A stretch of 33,715 nucleotides of DNA, taken from positions 1 through 33,715 of the forward strand of contig JAFYJV010000039.1 in assembly GCA_017537965.1 (NCBI GenBank), given 5' to 3'. Numbering within the stretch: position 1 is the first letter of the stretch; each line of letters opens with the position of its first letter. Shown one piece after another: positions 1 to 8,395 of the stretch. The translations under genes and the position numbers were made by a program. This DNA is from Bacteroidales bacterium. GTDB lineage: Bacteria > Bacteroidota > Bacteroidia > Bacteroidales > F082. Below the pieces are notes generated by a model that worked only from the letters and a program-made list of their open reading frames with translations, searched no databases and was not told the DNA's origin.

Positions 1-3000
1 CCACGGTCGAACCTCGGTGCGCCAGTGAAAGTGCCACTCCAGGTATATGGATTGCGCAGGTTGCCCCATGCATCATAGCTCAACTCCTGAACAATGGTGC
101 CATTCTCGTCGGTGATCGTGGTGATGCTGCCCAGATGGTCGCGGTGAAGGTAATACAAGGCATCTAAAAAGAGATCGTCTGTAAGGCTGTCGTTTACAAC
201 ACCGTCGTTGTCTTGGCCGGTACCGCCGCTTTTGTAGATGGGGCCCAACTCCTCAAAGACAGCGAACACGCCCATCGGACCACTAATATAGGTGAGCCGA
301 CGGTCACGGTCAAAACCGTGGTTGTATTCGCAGTTGCCCACATAGGTCTTCGTCGCAGTTGCGTATTGGATATAAATAGACTCCGACATCCCGATCCGCT
401 GGCGGTCATATCCATAATCGATCGTCAACACATCATTGCCCTGCTGTATCTGCTTCACCTTGTCGTGCATGGTATAGGTGATGGTACGTGACGCATCAGG
501 AAACACGGCGCCGTTGACATCGGCACCCAAAACAGCATGGGGCCTGGTTTGACTGCCGTAGTACGCGTTTTGGAAAACCACGTTCCCCTCCGATGCCCTG
601 CGTGTCATCCGTCCGTATGCGTCGTAATCCATGTAACTCCTCACGTTGTTGAAGATCACAGAATCAAGGCGGTCCATGTTGTCGTATTTGAACACCTCTG
701 TCATCGGGGTTGCATATTTGTTTTCCTTTCGGGAGGCTAAGTTACGAAAATCATCGTAAGTATAGCGAAAATCTTGAATAATTGCCGATCCTTTTTGAGC
801 CTTTTGGCTTTTCAGAAGATGAGTGCTTCCGTAATACGCAAGCGTATCCACAATCTGATTGCCTGTCATATACTTCACAATCTGACCATTGGCATTCTCC
901 GCGAGGGTTTGCCAAAGCACATGGTCTTGAACATCCTTGATCGTCTGGAGATGTCCGTTCAAATAGTCCCTTTTCACAACAAATCCCGTAGGATAGGTGA
1001 TTTGGCTTATGCGGCCGGTGCTCACGTTGTAGCCATAGTGGGTTTGATAGGGTCGCCCGCCCATCCTTGACTCGCTCACGGTAACAGGCCGGCATAAGGT
1101 GTCGTATGCATATTCAAAGGTCTGTTTGCCGTTGTTGTAATTGATGCTTTTCAGCAATCCCTTTTCTCCGCTTGAAGCACCATATACCCAAATGGTGGAA
1201 TCGACCGTGTTGTTGGTGTAGTCGCGATCGTAACGTTTGACAACCCTTCCCAAAACGTCCATCTGGTATTCGGTCACGTCACCTTTCGGCGTTTCGGTAG
1301 CCATCAGTTCTCCGAAAGGGTTGTAGGTGCTTTGTTGGTGCCCATAATTGGGATCGGTGATGGCGGTTCGGTTGCCTGCGTCGTCATATTGCAAACGTAT
1401 CTCCATGTTAGTGTTAAGACCTGCATTTTTTAGTTTGCCATCGGGGTAATAATCATAGTGCACAGTAGTCCCGCTATTGTCGGTGCTTTCAGTGCTCCAA
1501 CCCATCACGTTGGTCTTATTGACAGTACTACGGGTACCGCCATCATGAACGGCATGAAACACTTTTGTCACCGTGGCATTTCCAGGAGTCGATGCATAAT
1601 AGGTTTTCTCGAAGTTTCCGTCGGGATAATAGATTGAATCTATGCGGCTGCACACATCATAGATGTATTTTGTACGACAAGTCGTTGCATCATCCGAATA
1701 GCGGGGCTCATATTTCCGTCTCACCCTTCCAAGTCCATCGTAATCAGTGTCACGATAGATGGCTCTGCCATTCATGTCTTCGGTCACAGTACGAAGTTCG
1801 CGTCCCGAAGCGTCGTAAAACACAATAATTGGGGCTTCACCTGTCGATCGATCCCAGGTATAATATGCAGCATGGTTCGGTGCATGGTTCACCAAATTGC
1901 CCGTTCCGTCAAACGCCCAACGCAAAGCCGAACATCCGTATGTTGCATCAGGACGTTTCGTATGATTCGTCAATCCGATGTGGTCGTTGTTCCAGTATTT
2001 GGTTTCCAATCCATTACAGTCAGTCAACAAATTCAGTTCTTGATAATAATTGTACGAGGTCTGTGTCTCATAGCCCAAAGCGTTTCTCTCCAATCGTCTT
2101 GACCTGAATTGTTCATATTCATATTCTATCGTCCTGTCACCGACCGTATTGTTCAAAGCATGCGAAGTGGTTCTTGTCACGTTTCCGGCAGCATCATATT
2201 CATACGACACGCTTGTGGCAAGGCCATTCACGTTGTTGACATCTGCGCCAGGGAAAACGGTTGTTTTTGAAACCAGCAACGGGTTGTCCAGTTCAAACTC
2301 ATAAGCGGTGAGAGTCTTCACATCCGCGTCATTGCCAAACAAATGTTTTTTTGTTGTCAGCACGGTATCGGGCCTGTGAATAACCCAATCATCGAAATCT
2401 GGTTTATGGTACATGATGACCGTGTTGGTTTGGAACTCACAAACGTAAGGGGATGTCACCGTCAGCAAGGTGTCTGTCCCAACCGTTGTTGAGTACGGGG
2501 CTACGGTGTAGTAATAGTTGTAGGAATCCGTTTCCTTTGACTCCATGGTAAAGTCTGCCCTTTCTATGGTTCTTCCAAAAAAAGAGTCGGATATGGCATC
2601 GTACGAGTCAAACGTCTTGGTGTACGGCGCTGGATAGAACACCTTATTATTCAGCGACCTCGAGCAAGAATATTCTCGGTAAGTGTAGCTACACTCCGAC
2701 TTTGTATGTCCAGTCGGCCCATTGATTCTTTCATAATTCAATACGGCATAAGGATGGCTTGCCATGGCATTGATACTGAACTCTTTAATCGTCTGCGACA
2801 GCAAACTGTCAGCCAACCGGTAGTTCACGGTTATTCCCTTGAAACCAAGACACCCACATCCATATTTATGGACCAACACGTTTTGATAATTGAATCTCTG
2901 TGACGACCATGGTGCATTGGCATAAAGATTCCTTTTGCTTATCTTTTTCAACGCCCTGATTGGCAAAGGTTTGCTGTAAATGGAAAGTCCAAGATCCTGG

Positions 3001-5501
3001 CCCACTTGCGACAAGGTATAGATATTATCCCCTTTCATCGGATTATGCACCAAATAGTCATAATCAAATCCAATATAGTTACCCATGCCGTCAACAATGG
3101 AGTCAACACTGTAATAAGTAGAATGTTGTGGTTTAGATAGCAGTAATTGATTCTGAAGAATAGAGACGTTCTCTTGTCCAAAGAAATTCCCAACACAAAT
3201 GCCATAGGTGTTTTCTCCATTAAATCCGATAGATTCGGTTGAAAGACTCTCAGATCTTGCAAATGAACCAACGCCTTGTACATTATTCAGCGGGCCGTAT
3301 AAAGAATAAAAGTTTGTATTGTTTCTTATTACAACATCAGACTTTCCATCGCCATCCATATCAGCCAAGCCAACGAAATACTTTATGTTTGTATTACTTT
3401 CTCTCGTCTCAAAATTATAGCTATAATCTCCTGGATCTATCCCTCCAGTACAATTATTCATAATAATTGATATATTATAACTATAATTAGTACTACCAAC
3501 ACAACCAAGAACAACTTCCCAGCCTTCTGTTTGCCCAGATGGATGATAGGCAAGAATGTCACTTCTGCCATCCCCATTTATGTCTCCGGCAAACAATTTG
3601 CATGATGAATCGAAACAATTTCGTATTAGGCTATAAGTGTATTGATCATTGGAATTCTTACATATTTTTACTAGTTTGCCCGTTTGTCCGTCAGCCGCAT
3701 ACCAAACCTCCGTCTTTCCATCTCCATTATAGTCACAGGTAAAATAAACGATCCCTTTCCAATCCACAGCACTTTCAGAGGAATCGATTCGGTTGGTTGC
3801 CTCATTGTAAGTAAAATAAATAAAATGTTCACTATCATTAGAATTAAAAGCCAATATCAAATCATCTTTGCATCTACCCATAAAGTCACCTGTCAGAAGT
3901 GTTGTTGATTGGTTTGACCCTATGCTTGTAAACCAACAAGGACTTATCAAATTATTATTAAAATAAACACGTTCTATTCCCCATTTCCCATCGCTACGAA
4001 TTACCGACTTAAACGCTTCAATTTCAACCGTTTGATAAACAATATATGATTGATGTGCCCCCAATGTGATAATATCATCCAAACCATCACCGTTAAAGTC
4101 ACACACATAAATCCAATACACATCATTAAGGTTATAGTAATTGGTGGTATCATTATATAAATACAAAGGAGAACATCTCAATTTTGCTATTCCAGAAACG
4201 CCATCCACTTTACTATTCCCCTCATTCAAATAAACACGCATTTTTCTCACAGAAGTCTTACTATAATATCCAATAGAATCAGTCGTTTTTTGTTTATCTT
4301 CTATTTCCTCGGTTTTGCTATCTGCTCTTTCTACCACTATAACATCCGATAAGCCGTCGCCATTGAAATCACCTGAAAATTTTATATTGTTATGAATATC
4401 ACCAAGGTGATCCAAGTAATTCGCTGTTGTAAGATAAATGTTCTCGCCATCAAAAGGTGCCGGATTACTAATATCATCTGGTCTTTCGCCCCATACAATC
4501 CTCGTCGGATTATAATGATAATCTCCACAAGTATATGTAATGCTGCTTATTCTTGTGTAATAATCCAACAATTCCATACCCGTACCTGTTTCATAAGCGA
4601 ATTCATACTTCCACAATTCGTTTTCCCACCATTTCACTTTGATCCGTTCAAGCAGATGTTTTTGCTTCACAGGATGATTCCCGATAAAAAACAACTCTAC
4701 ATCGTCACGCAATTCATTGTACTCAAAAACAACGGAATAACAACTCGACAAGCCTACTCTACTAGTATAATAGATTCTATCAATTACAATGGATTCGCCA
4801 TCGTTATAGTATTGATACTGCATGTAATTGCCGTTACGGTCGCTTACTTTGCGCAACAGCCACATGCCCACCTCTATGTTGTTCCCGTTGGCAAATGCCA
4901 ATCTTGAGTTGGCATTGCTTCCATACTCTAGGATCAAACCATCAGAAGTCCTCACCTCGAAACGAGTAGGTCCGTGGACGGTCCCATTATCTCTGTATGA
5001 CACAATCTTGCTCATGCCGTCCACCTCTGTTTTATACTCAGTGCCATTCGCCCCGTATGTAGCACCATCTAACGCTATGAGCCTTTGTCCGTCCAAAGCG
5101 AAACGGTCATGTGAGCCGAAAGTGACACCGTGAACAGTATCATCATGATATAGGGTTGAAGCAATTCGGGTTATGGCCGAGATTCCTCCCAAATTCCATC
5201 CCCACCCAAGCAATCCGTTGCCCGCTTGGCTGTTGTAAACAACAGAAAGATCCGGCTGGATTCCATTAATCCCACTTGGCACCTGAATCGGAATTGTATA
5301 AGTGGCACCGCCCAAAGCGCCTATATCAACAACTGCCGGAATAGATCCCACAACACCGTTGCCGTTACCATTAGGGCCGCTTAAGACCAAGTCGGGCGGA
5401 TTCATGGCGGTGATGGCATCAACTTGATCAGAATCGTCCACCTGCGCCAATGCTGGAATTGCTACTATAAACAATAATAAAGTATAGATTAACTTCTTCA
5501 T
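1..5501 (-). CDS. Giant secreted SpvB / FG-GAP / RHS-repeat protein, partial (C-terminus beyond left edge)
   Basis: The frame is open from the ATG at 5501 to the left edge, about 1833 codons, and I translated it through without finding a stop. It begins with a Sec signal peptide (MKKLIYTLLLFIVAIPALAQ). Residues about 60-110 match the SpvB/TcdB amino-terminal domain (IPIQVPSGINGIQPDLSVVY, then GLLGWGWNLGGIS). Residues about 375-725 carry FG-GAP/VCBS calcium-type motifs: DFNGDGLSD, DFNGDGLDD, DYNGDGKTE, DINGDGRSD and DMDGDGKSD, plus one degenerate copy. RHS YD motifs follow (YEYDAAGNVTRT near 1100, YDDAGNRTAITD near 1375). The RHS core hallmark YYLHRDHLGSIT near 1785 and YDAWGNLRNPYTW near 1810 lie close to the edge, so the core end and any variable C-terminal tip are missing. 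By family knowledge such proteins form a secreted shell that can carry a toxin or adhesive tip; which applies here cannot be seen. It is probably the last gene of the operon with 5523-5975 (21-bp gap). The 3300-5400 part is visibly AT-richer than the housekeeping genes. Confidence 0.95.
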   Translation of the reverse strand, partial: MKKLIYTLLLFIVAIPALAQVDDSDQVDAITAMNPPDLVLSGPNGNGNGVVGSIPAVVDIGALGGATYTIPIQVPSGINGIQPDLSVVYNSQAGNGLLGWGWNLGGISAITRIASTLYHDDTVHGVTFGSHDRFALDGQRLIALDGATYGANGTEYKTEVDGMSKIVSYRDNGTVHGPTRFEVRTSDGLILEYGSNANSRLAFANGNNIEVGMWLLRKVSDRNGNYMQYQYYNDGESIVIDRIYYTSRVGLSSCYSVVFEYNELRDDVELFFIGNHPVKQKHLLERIKVKWWENELWKYEFAYETGTGMELLDYYTRISSITYTCGDYHYNPTRIVWGERPDDISNPAPFDGENIYLTTANYLDHLGDIHNNIKFSGDFNGDGLSDVIVVERADSKTEEIEDKQKTTDSIGYYSKTSVRKMRVYLNEGNSKVDGVSGIAKLRCSPLYLYNDTTNYYNLNDVYWIYVCDFNGDGLDDIITLGAHQSYIVYQTVEIEAFKSVIRSDGKWGIERVYFNNNLISPCWFTSIGSNQSTTLLTGDFMGRCKDDLILAFNSNDSEHFIYFTYNEATNRIDSSESAVDWKGIVYFTCDYNGDGKTEVWYAADGQTGKLVKICKNSNDQYTYSLIRNCFDSSCKLFAGDINGDGRSDILAYHPSGQTEGWEVVLGCVGSTNYSYNISIIMNNCTGGIDPGDYSYNFETRESNTNIKYFVGLADMDGDGKSDVVIRNNTNFYSLYGPLNNVQGVGSFARSESLSTESIGFNGENTYGICVGNFFGQENVSILQNQLLLSKPQHSTYYSVDSIVDGMGNYIGFDYDYLVHNPMKGDNIYTLSQVGQDLGLSIYSKPLPIRALKKISKRNLYANAPWSSQRFNYQNVLVHKYGCGCLGFKGITVNYRLADSLLSQTIKEFSINAMASHPYAVLNYERINGPTGHTKSECSYTYREYSCSRSLNNKVFYPAPYTKTFDSYDAISDSFFGRTIERADFTMESKETDSYNYYYTVAPYSTTVGTDTLLTVTSPYVCEFQTNTVIMYHKPDFDDWVIHRPDTVLTTKKHLFGNDADVKTLTAYEFELDNPLLVSKTTVFPGADVNNVNGLATSVSYEYDAAGNVTRTTSHALNNTVGDRTIEYEYEQFRSRRLERNALGYETQTSYNYYQELNLLTDCNGLETKYWNNDHIGLTNHTKRPDATYGCSALRWAFDGTGNLVNHAPNHAAYYTWDRSTGEAPIIVFYDASGRELRTVTEDMNGRAIYRDTDYDGLGRVRRKYEPRYSDDATTCRTKYIYDVCSRIDSIYYPDGNFEKTYYASTPGNATVTKVFHAVHDGGTRSTVNKTNVMGWSTESTDNSGTTVHYDYYPDGKLKNAGLNTNMEIRLQYDDAGNRTAITDPNYGHQQSTYNPFGELMATETPKGDVTEYQMDVLGRVVKRYDRDYTNNTVDSTIWVYGASSGEKGLLKSINYNNGKQTFEYAYDTLCRPVTVSESRMGGRPYQTHYGYNVSTGRISQITYPTGFVVKRDYLNGHLQTIKDVQDHVLWQTLAENANGQIVKYMTGNQIVDTLAYYGSTHLLKSQKAQKGSAIIQDFRYTYDDFRNLASRKENKYATPMTEVFKYDNMDRLDSVIFNNVRSYMDYDAYGRMTRRASEGNVVFQNAYYGSQTRPHAVLGADVNGAVFPDASRTITYTMHDKVKQIQQGNDVLTIDYGYDRQRIGMSESIYIQYATATKTYVGNCEYNHGFDRDRRLTYISGPMGVFAVFEELGPIYKSGGTGQDNDGVVNDSLTDDLFLDALYYLHRDHLGSITTITDENGTIVQELSYDAWGNLRNPYTWSGTFTGAPRFDR

Positions 5502-5522
5502 GGTATTCTAGTGTTAATTGGT

Positions 5523-5975
5523 TTATCTTTTCAGCACTTGCCAGGCCTTGGATTCTCCTTTTACGATCAGTTTCATGAGATAAAGACCTGCCGATCGACC
5601 TGAAAGATCGAATTCCACCGAACTATCCCTCACAGTTCTTTCATCAAGAAGCACTCCTTCGATCGTGAATAGAAAAACATGCACTTCGGGAACATCATCC
5701 TCGATTATCGACAACGTAAAACGATCAGGGGTGGGATTTGGATAAAGACTAACCTCCATCCCACAAAAACGCTCGGTCAGGCTACTTAAAAACGACGAAT
5801 CCAAATCCGTCCCGTTTCGAGTGTCATTTCGAAAACTAATAGTACGCGAAATGCGATTTCCGTTGGCATCATAAACAAAACTCACCGTTCCATAGTTTTG
5901 CGCCACGCCAACCAAAAAGAAAAAGCCGACAAAGGCTGCAAGCAACAAGGCTCTAATAAATGAATGTCTTATCAT
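5523..5975 (-). CDS. Small secreted protein with one RHS YD half-repeat and a T9SS type A sorting domain
   Basis: This is a 150-residue protein. I chose the ATG at 5975 because the hydrophobic signal segment (MIRHSFIRALLLAAFVGFFF) follows it directly; a longer in-frame start would overlap the upstream gene. After the signal peptide comes a single RHS-like half-repeat, VSFVYDANGNRISRTI. The last 75 or so residues resemble the Por secretion tail / T9SS type A sorting domain (SLYPNPTPDRFTLSI, then GLYLMKLIVKGESKAWQVLK). By family knowledge that domain sends cargo through the type IX system to the cell surface. It lies between the DUF3244-like gene (13-bp gap) and the giant RHS gene (21-bp gap), so co-expression is likely. 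A role as a partner or anchor of the RHS protein is inference. Confidence 0.88.
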   Translation of the reverse strand: MIRHSFIRALLLAAFVGFFFLVGVAQNYGTVSFVYDANGNRISRTISFRNDTRNGTDLDSSFLSSLTERFCGMEVSLYPNPTPDRFTLSIIEDDVPEVHVFLFTIEGVLLDERTVRDSSVEFDLSGRSAGLYLMKLIVKGESKAWQVLKR

Positions 5976-5988
5976 GGCTGTAGTGTTT

Positions 5989-6390
5989 TTATCTTTCAAA
6001 ATAACCTTCGGCCATGCCATTGGCGTTGTTCAGCTCCAGTAGATACTCATCACCTGAAAGAATGACCATGGGAATTTGCACTACTTGCTGGACATCAGTA
6101 TTGACCACATTATTGTAAAGCAGCAACCCCGACCCATTATAAAGGGATACCGTTACATTGCCGACACTCTGGTTGAATTGGATGTAAACACCGTTATCGC
6201 CAACACCAGCATCAATGGCGTCGGGACCAACGCTAAGCATTAAAGCACCTTCTAATTCGAGTTCATGGTATCCAGGCGGCAAATTGTTCTCCATTTCAAC
6301 AAGGAGGATCGATTCTGGATTCAATGCCTGTGCTCGCCAATTAATAAGGAATGAGACACACAAGCCGATCAATAGTAAAGCTTTTTTCAT
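5989..6390 (-). CDS. DUF3244-like small secreted protein
   Basis: This is a 133-residue protein with a clear signal peptide (MKKALLLIGLCVSFLINWRA). I chose the ATG at 6390 over the upstream in-frame start because the signal peptide begins there and the promoter box (6429-6436) lies just upstream; a start at 6480 would put the promoter inside the gene. The mature part is a short beta-rich domain (GVYIQFNQSVGNVTVSLYN, then GDEYLLELNNANGMAEGYFE) that resembles DUF3244 proteins of Bacteroidales, whose function is unknown. It is the first gene of the three-gene minus-strand operon ending in the giant RHS protein. The family assignment comes from pattern memory; the secreted small beta protein is seen directly. 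Confidence 0.85.
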   Translation of the reverse strand: MKKALLLIGLCVSFLINWRAQALNPESILLVEMENNLPPGYHELELEGALMLSVGPDAIDAGVGDNGVYIQFNQSVGNVTVSLYNGSGLLLYNNVVNTDVQQVVQIPMVILSGDEYLLELNNANGMAEGYFER

Positions 6391-6428
6391 TTGAAATAGT
6401 TTTTTGTTTGGACATTTTTGCAATGAAG

Positions 6429-6459
6429 CAAAAATAATACGGCCATGGCATGATCCAAA
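6429..6459 (-). promoter_or_regulatory. Bacteroidetes-type promoter of the DUF3244/RHS operon
   Basis: On the minus strand a TTTG (-33 element) at 6456-6459 is followed after exactly 19 nt by TATTTTTG (-7 element, TAnnTTTG) at 6429-6436. The first ATG of the operon is at 6390. Both elements and the spacing fit the known Bacteroidetes primary sigma factor consensus. Confidence 0.75.
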
Positions 6460-6461
6460 CG

Positions 6462-6541
6462 CCATCCAAACTTTTGTCAATGAAAAAAAGAAATAATTAG
6501 ATGGTTTTTAGTGGATTAAAAAGAGCACCATCCAAACTTTT
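6462..6541. repeat. 14-bp perfect direct repeat in the RHS operon leader (possible operator pair)
   Basis: CCATCCAAACTTTT occurs at 6462-6475 and again at 6528-6541, 66 bp apart. A third, shorter copy of its core, ATCCAAAC, lies at 6453-6460, 11 bp from the core of the first copy and overlapping the -33 element. Spacings of 11 and 66 bp would place the copies on the same DNA face. Use as a binding site is inference. Confidence 0.6.
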
Positions 6542-6600
6542 TTCTGGAATATCCAAAGTCAGCAAGTACAATTTTGAGCTTTGGGGACAGAAGAACAAGA

Positions 6601-8160
6601 TTATTCTTGTCCTTCCGAGATCCATTTATGCACCTTTCCTCGTGCCTTATCAAGCACACTGGTGCTAATGCCGAGCAATGTCGCCTCCTCAATCCTCGAC
6701 AGTTTGAACCGAGAGAGCAGATACACTTCACATTCAAGCTCGCTCATCTGAGGATACTTCGCCTTCACCGTGTCACGCAAACCCGGATACAACACATCCA
6801 TTACCTCCATAATGGCCTCATTGTGCGTTTTGCCATCAAACAACAACTTCTCCACTTCCCTTAAACTCCTTTTGTCACCTTGATTGTTCAGATAGTAATC
6901 CAGCCGCTGCATGATGTGTATTCTTTCCAAAAGCATGTCCGACAACTGCTGCGACTTTTCGATGCTTTCTTTCTTCTGGGCCTCATGGCGAAGCAGCAAC
7001 TCCTCGTTCTCATGCATGAAATGGAACAGATTGGCGTTGATCTCAGCCTCCCTTTTGTTTCGCTGTGCAGAACGATACAAGAAAAACACAATGATCGCAA
7101 ACAGCAACACAAGCCCGATCGCGACAAACCGCTGAATGCGGACCAATTTGACATTCATCATATTTTGCAAATGTTCGTAATCATACTTTTGCTGAATCCG
7201 AAATACTGTCTGATCTTGACGTTGACGCATCAACTCATATACTAAATCTTCATGCATATCACGGTATCGCAACGCCAATGAATCATTGCCCTGAGCCTCA
7301 GCCACCTGGATAACCAAACCGTATGCAGTCAATATAGTTCCTTTTCTTACTTTAGCATAAGGCAACACCTCCTCCATACGATGGCAATAAAAGTCGGCAG
7401 AGTCCACTTCCCGCAAAGACATGAACACCCTACCCATATTAAGGTAACACATCAACAATTCCGAATTGTCTAAATTGCTATCATCCAAAAACTGCTTAAG
7501 ACAATTAATGGCTGAATCATATTCTTTTTTCTGCTGGTATAGCACCGAATAATTGTTCAATACTTTTATCCTAGCCTTTGAAGACCTCCCCTTTTCAGCA
7601 TATTTTAAACTGTTTTGTAAACATAGCTCAGCACTGTCATATTGAGCGAGCATCATATAAGAGGCTGCCATCAGGTTTTGAATCATAGCCTTTTCGTAGT
7701 AATGATAGTCAGAAAAACCAAGATCAGCATTCTTCAACACAACAAGAGATTCTCTTTTTCTGCCATCATCAAAAAGCATTCTCCCCATCTTGTATCGCGC
7801 TTTTGCCACCACAAGGCTGTCACCGACAAGGGTGCCATACTGCTCTGCTTCTTTGTACGACTGCATAGCCTCTGCCTTTTCTTGATAATACTGTTGCACA
7901 TAACCGCTATAAAGTGCAGCACGAGCCGCTCTGGCGTAATCTCTTTTTCCCGCAAAATAAAATGCTGCACGTTCCAACTCGGGATTGGGAACAACGCTAT
8001 CGAACACTTCCGACAGGTCTTCTTCATCCACAGCGATTTCGCAATACAATGTGTCACCTTGCAACAACGCCGCCTCCATGCGTTGCGCGTCACGTCTAGG
8101 ACCTTGGCACGAAGCGAAGAGCAGCAACAAAGCTAAAACTCGAAAAAGATGTTTCATCAT
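6601..8160 (-). CDS. TPR lipoprotein with a transmembrane segment and a C-terminal HTH (membrane-bound regulator)
   Basis: This is a 519-residue protein starting at the ATG at 8160 (or the next codon, 8157). The longer frame to 8220 is unlikely because the lipoprotein signal (HLFRVLALLLLFASC) begins at 8157 and the promoter lies at 8190-8220. Residues about 25-330 form helical TPR-like repeats (for example AASYMMLAQYDSAELCLQNS and NYSVLYQQKKEYDSAINCLK). One transmembrane helix (FVAIGLVLLFAIIVFFLY) lies near 345-362, followed by a coiled-coil-like stretch. The last 50 residues look like a LuxR/sigma-4-type helix-turn-helix (MSELECEVYLLSRFKLSRIE, then LLGISTSVLDKARGKVHKW). Known relatives are TPR regulators of Bacteroidetes. 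It lies just upstream of the RHS operon, so it is a good candidate for its regulator; that link is inference. Confidence 0.9.
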   Translation of the reverse strand: MMKHLFRVLALLLLFASCQGPRRDAQRMEAALLQGDTLYCEIAVDEEDLSEVFDSVVPNPELERAAFYFAGKRDYARAARAALYSGYVQQYYQEKAEAMQSYKEAEQYGTLVGDSLVVAKARYKMGRMLFDDGRKRESLVVLKNADLGFSDYHYYEKAMIQNLMAASYMMLAQYDSAELCLQNSLKYAEKGRSSKARIKVLNNYSVLYQQKKEYDSAINCLKQFLDDSNLDNSELLMCYLNMGRVFMSLREVDSADFYCHRMEEVLPYAKVRKGTILTAYGLVIQVAEAQGNDSLALRYRDMHEDLVYELMRQRQDQTVFRIQQKYDYEHLQNMMNVKLVRIQRFVAIGLVLLFAIIVFFLYRSAQRNKREAEINANLFHFMHENEELLLRHEAQKKESIEKSQQLSDMLLERIHIMQRLDYYLNNQGDKRSLREVEKLLFDGKTHNEAIMEVMDVLYPGLRDTVKAKYPQMSELECEVYLLSRFKLSRIEEATLLGISTSVLDKARGKVHKWISEGQE

Positions 8161-8189
8161 TTCAACCAAAATATCATGTTTTAAAAACA

Positions 8190-8220
8190 CAAAGATACTA
8201 GTATTATTGATAATATCCAA
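8190..8220 (-). promoter_or_regulatory. Promoter of the TPR-HTH regulator
   Basis: On the minus strand a TTG at 8218-8220 is followed by a 20-nt spacer and TATCTTTG (TAnnTTTG) at 8190-8197. The ATG lies 30 nt further downstream, at 8160. The near-palindromic repeat at 8199-8215 sits inside the spacer. Confidence 0.7.
8199..8215. repeat. 17-bp near-palindromic repeat, copy 1
   Basis: TAGTATTATTGATAATA contains the palindrome TATTAT-TG-ATAATA. An identical copy in the same orientation lies at 8357-8373. This copy sits between the -33 and -7 elements of the regulator promoter. Confidence 0.65.
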
Positions 8221-8307
8221 TCACATACTCATATTTACATAAAAAACCAACTGGAAATCCATTCCCCTCAAAAAACAACCGTTTTTAGAAATATCTATTA
8301 CTTTCTA

Positions 8308-8338
8308 TTGTAACGTATTATATTTTATTCTATTTTTG
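8308..8338 (+). promoter_or_regulatory. Promoter of dprA
   Basis: TTG at 8308-8310 is followed by a 20-nt spacer and TATTTTTG (TAnnTTTG) at 8331-8338. The dprA ATG is at 8396, leaving a leader of about 50 nt that contains the second copy of the 17-bp repeat. Confidence 0.7.
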
Positions 8339-8356
8339 TGGTTGTTTTTAAAAGAT

Positions 8357-8373
8357 TAGTATTATTGATAATA
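8357..8373. repeat. 17-bp near-palindromic repeat, copy 2
   Basis: The sequence is identical to 8199-8215 and in the same orientation. It is preceded by AAAGAT, as the first copy is (AAAGATAC). It lies in the expected 5' leader of dprA, 22 nt before the ATG. Confidence 0.65.
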
Positions 8374-8395
8374 GACACAACATACCCATTTTGAC

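Noticed and set aside
4392-4907. Plus-strand frame within the SpvB/RHS region
   Set aside because: The minus strand is open through the whole region with a signal peptide and FG-GAP motifs; this frame has none.
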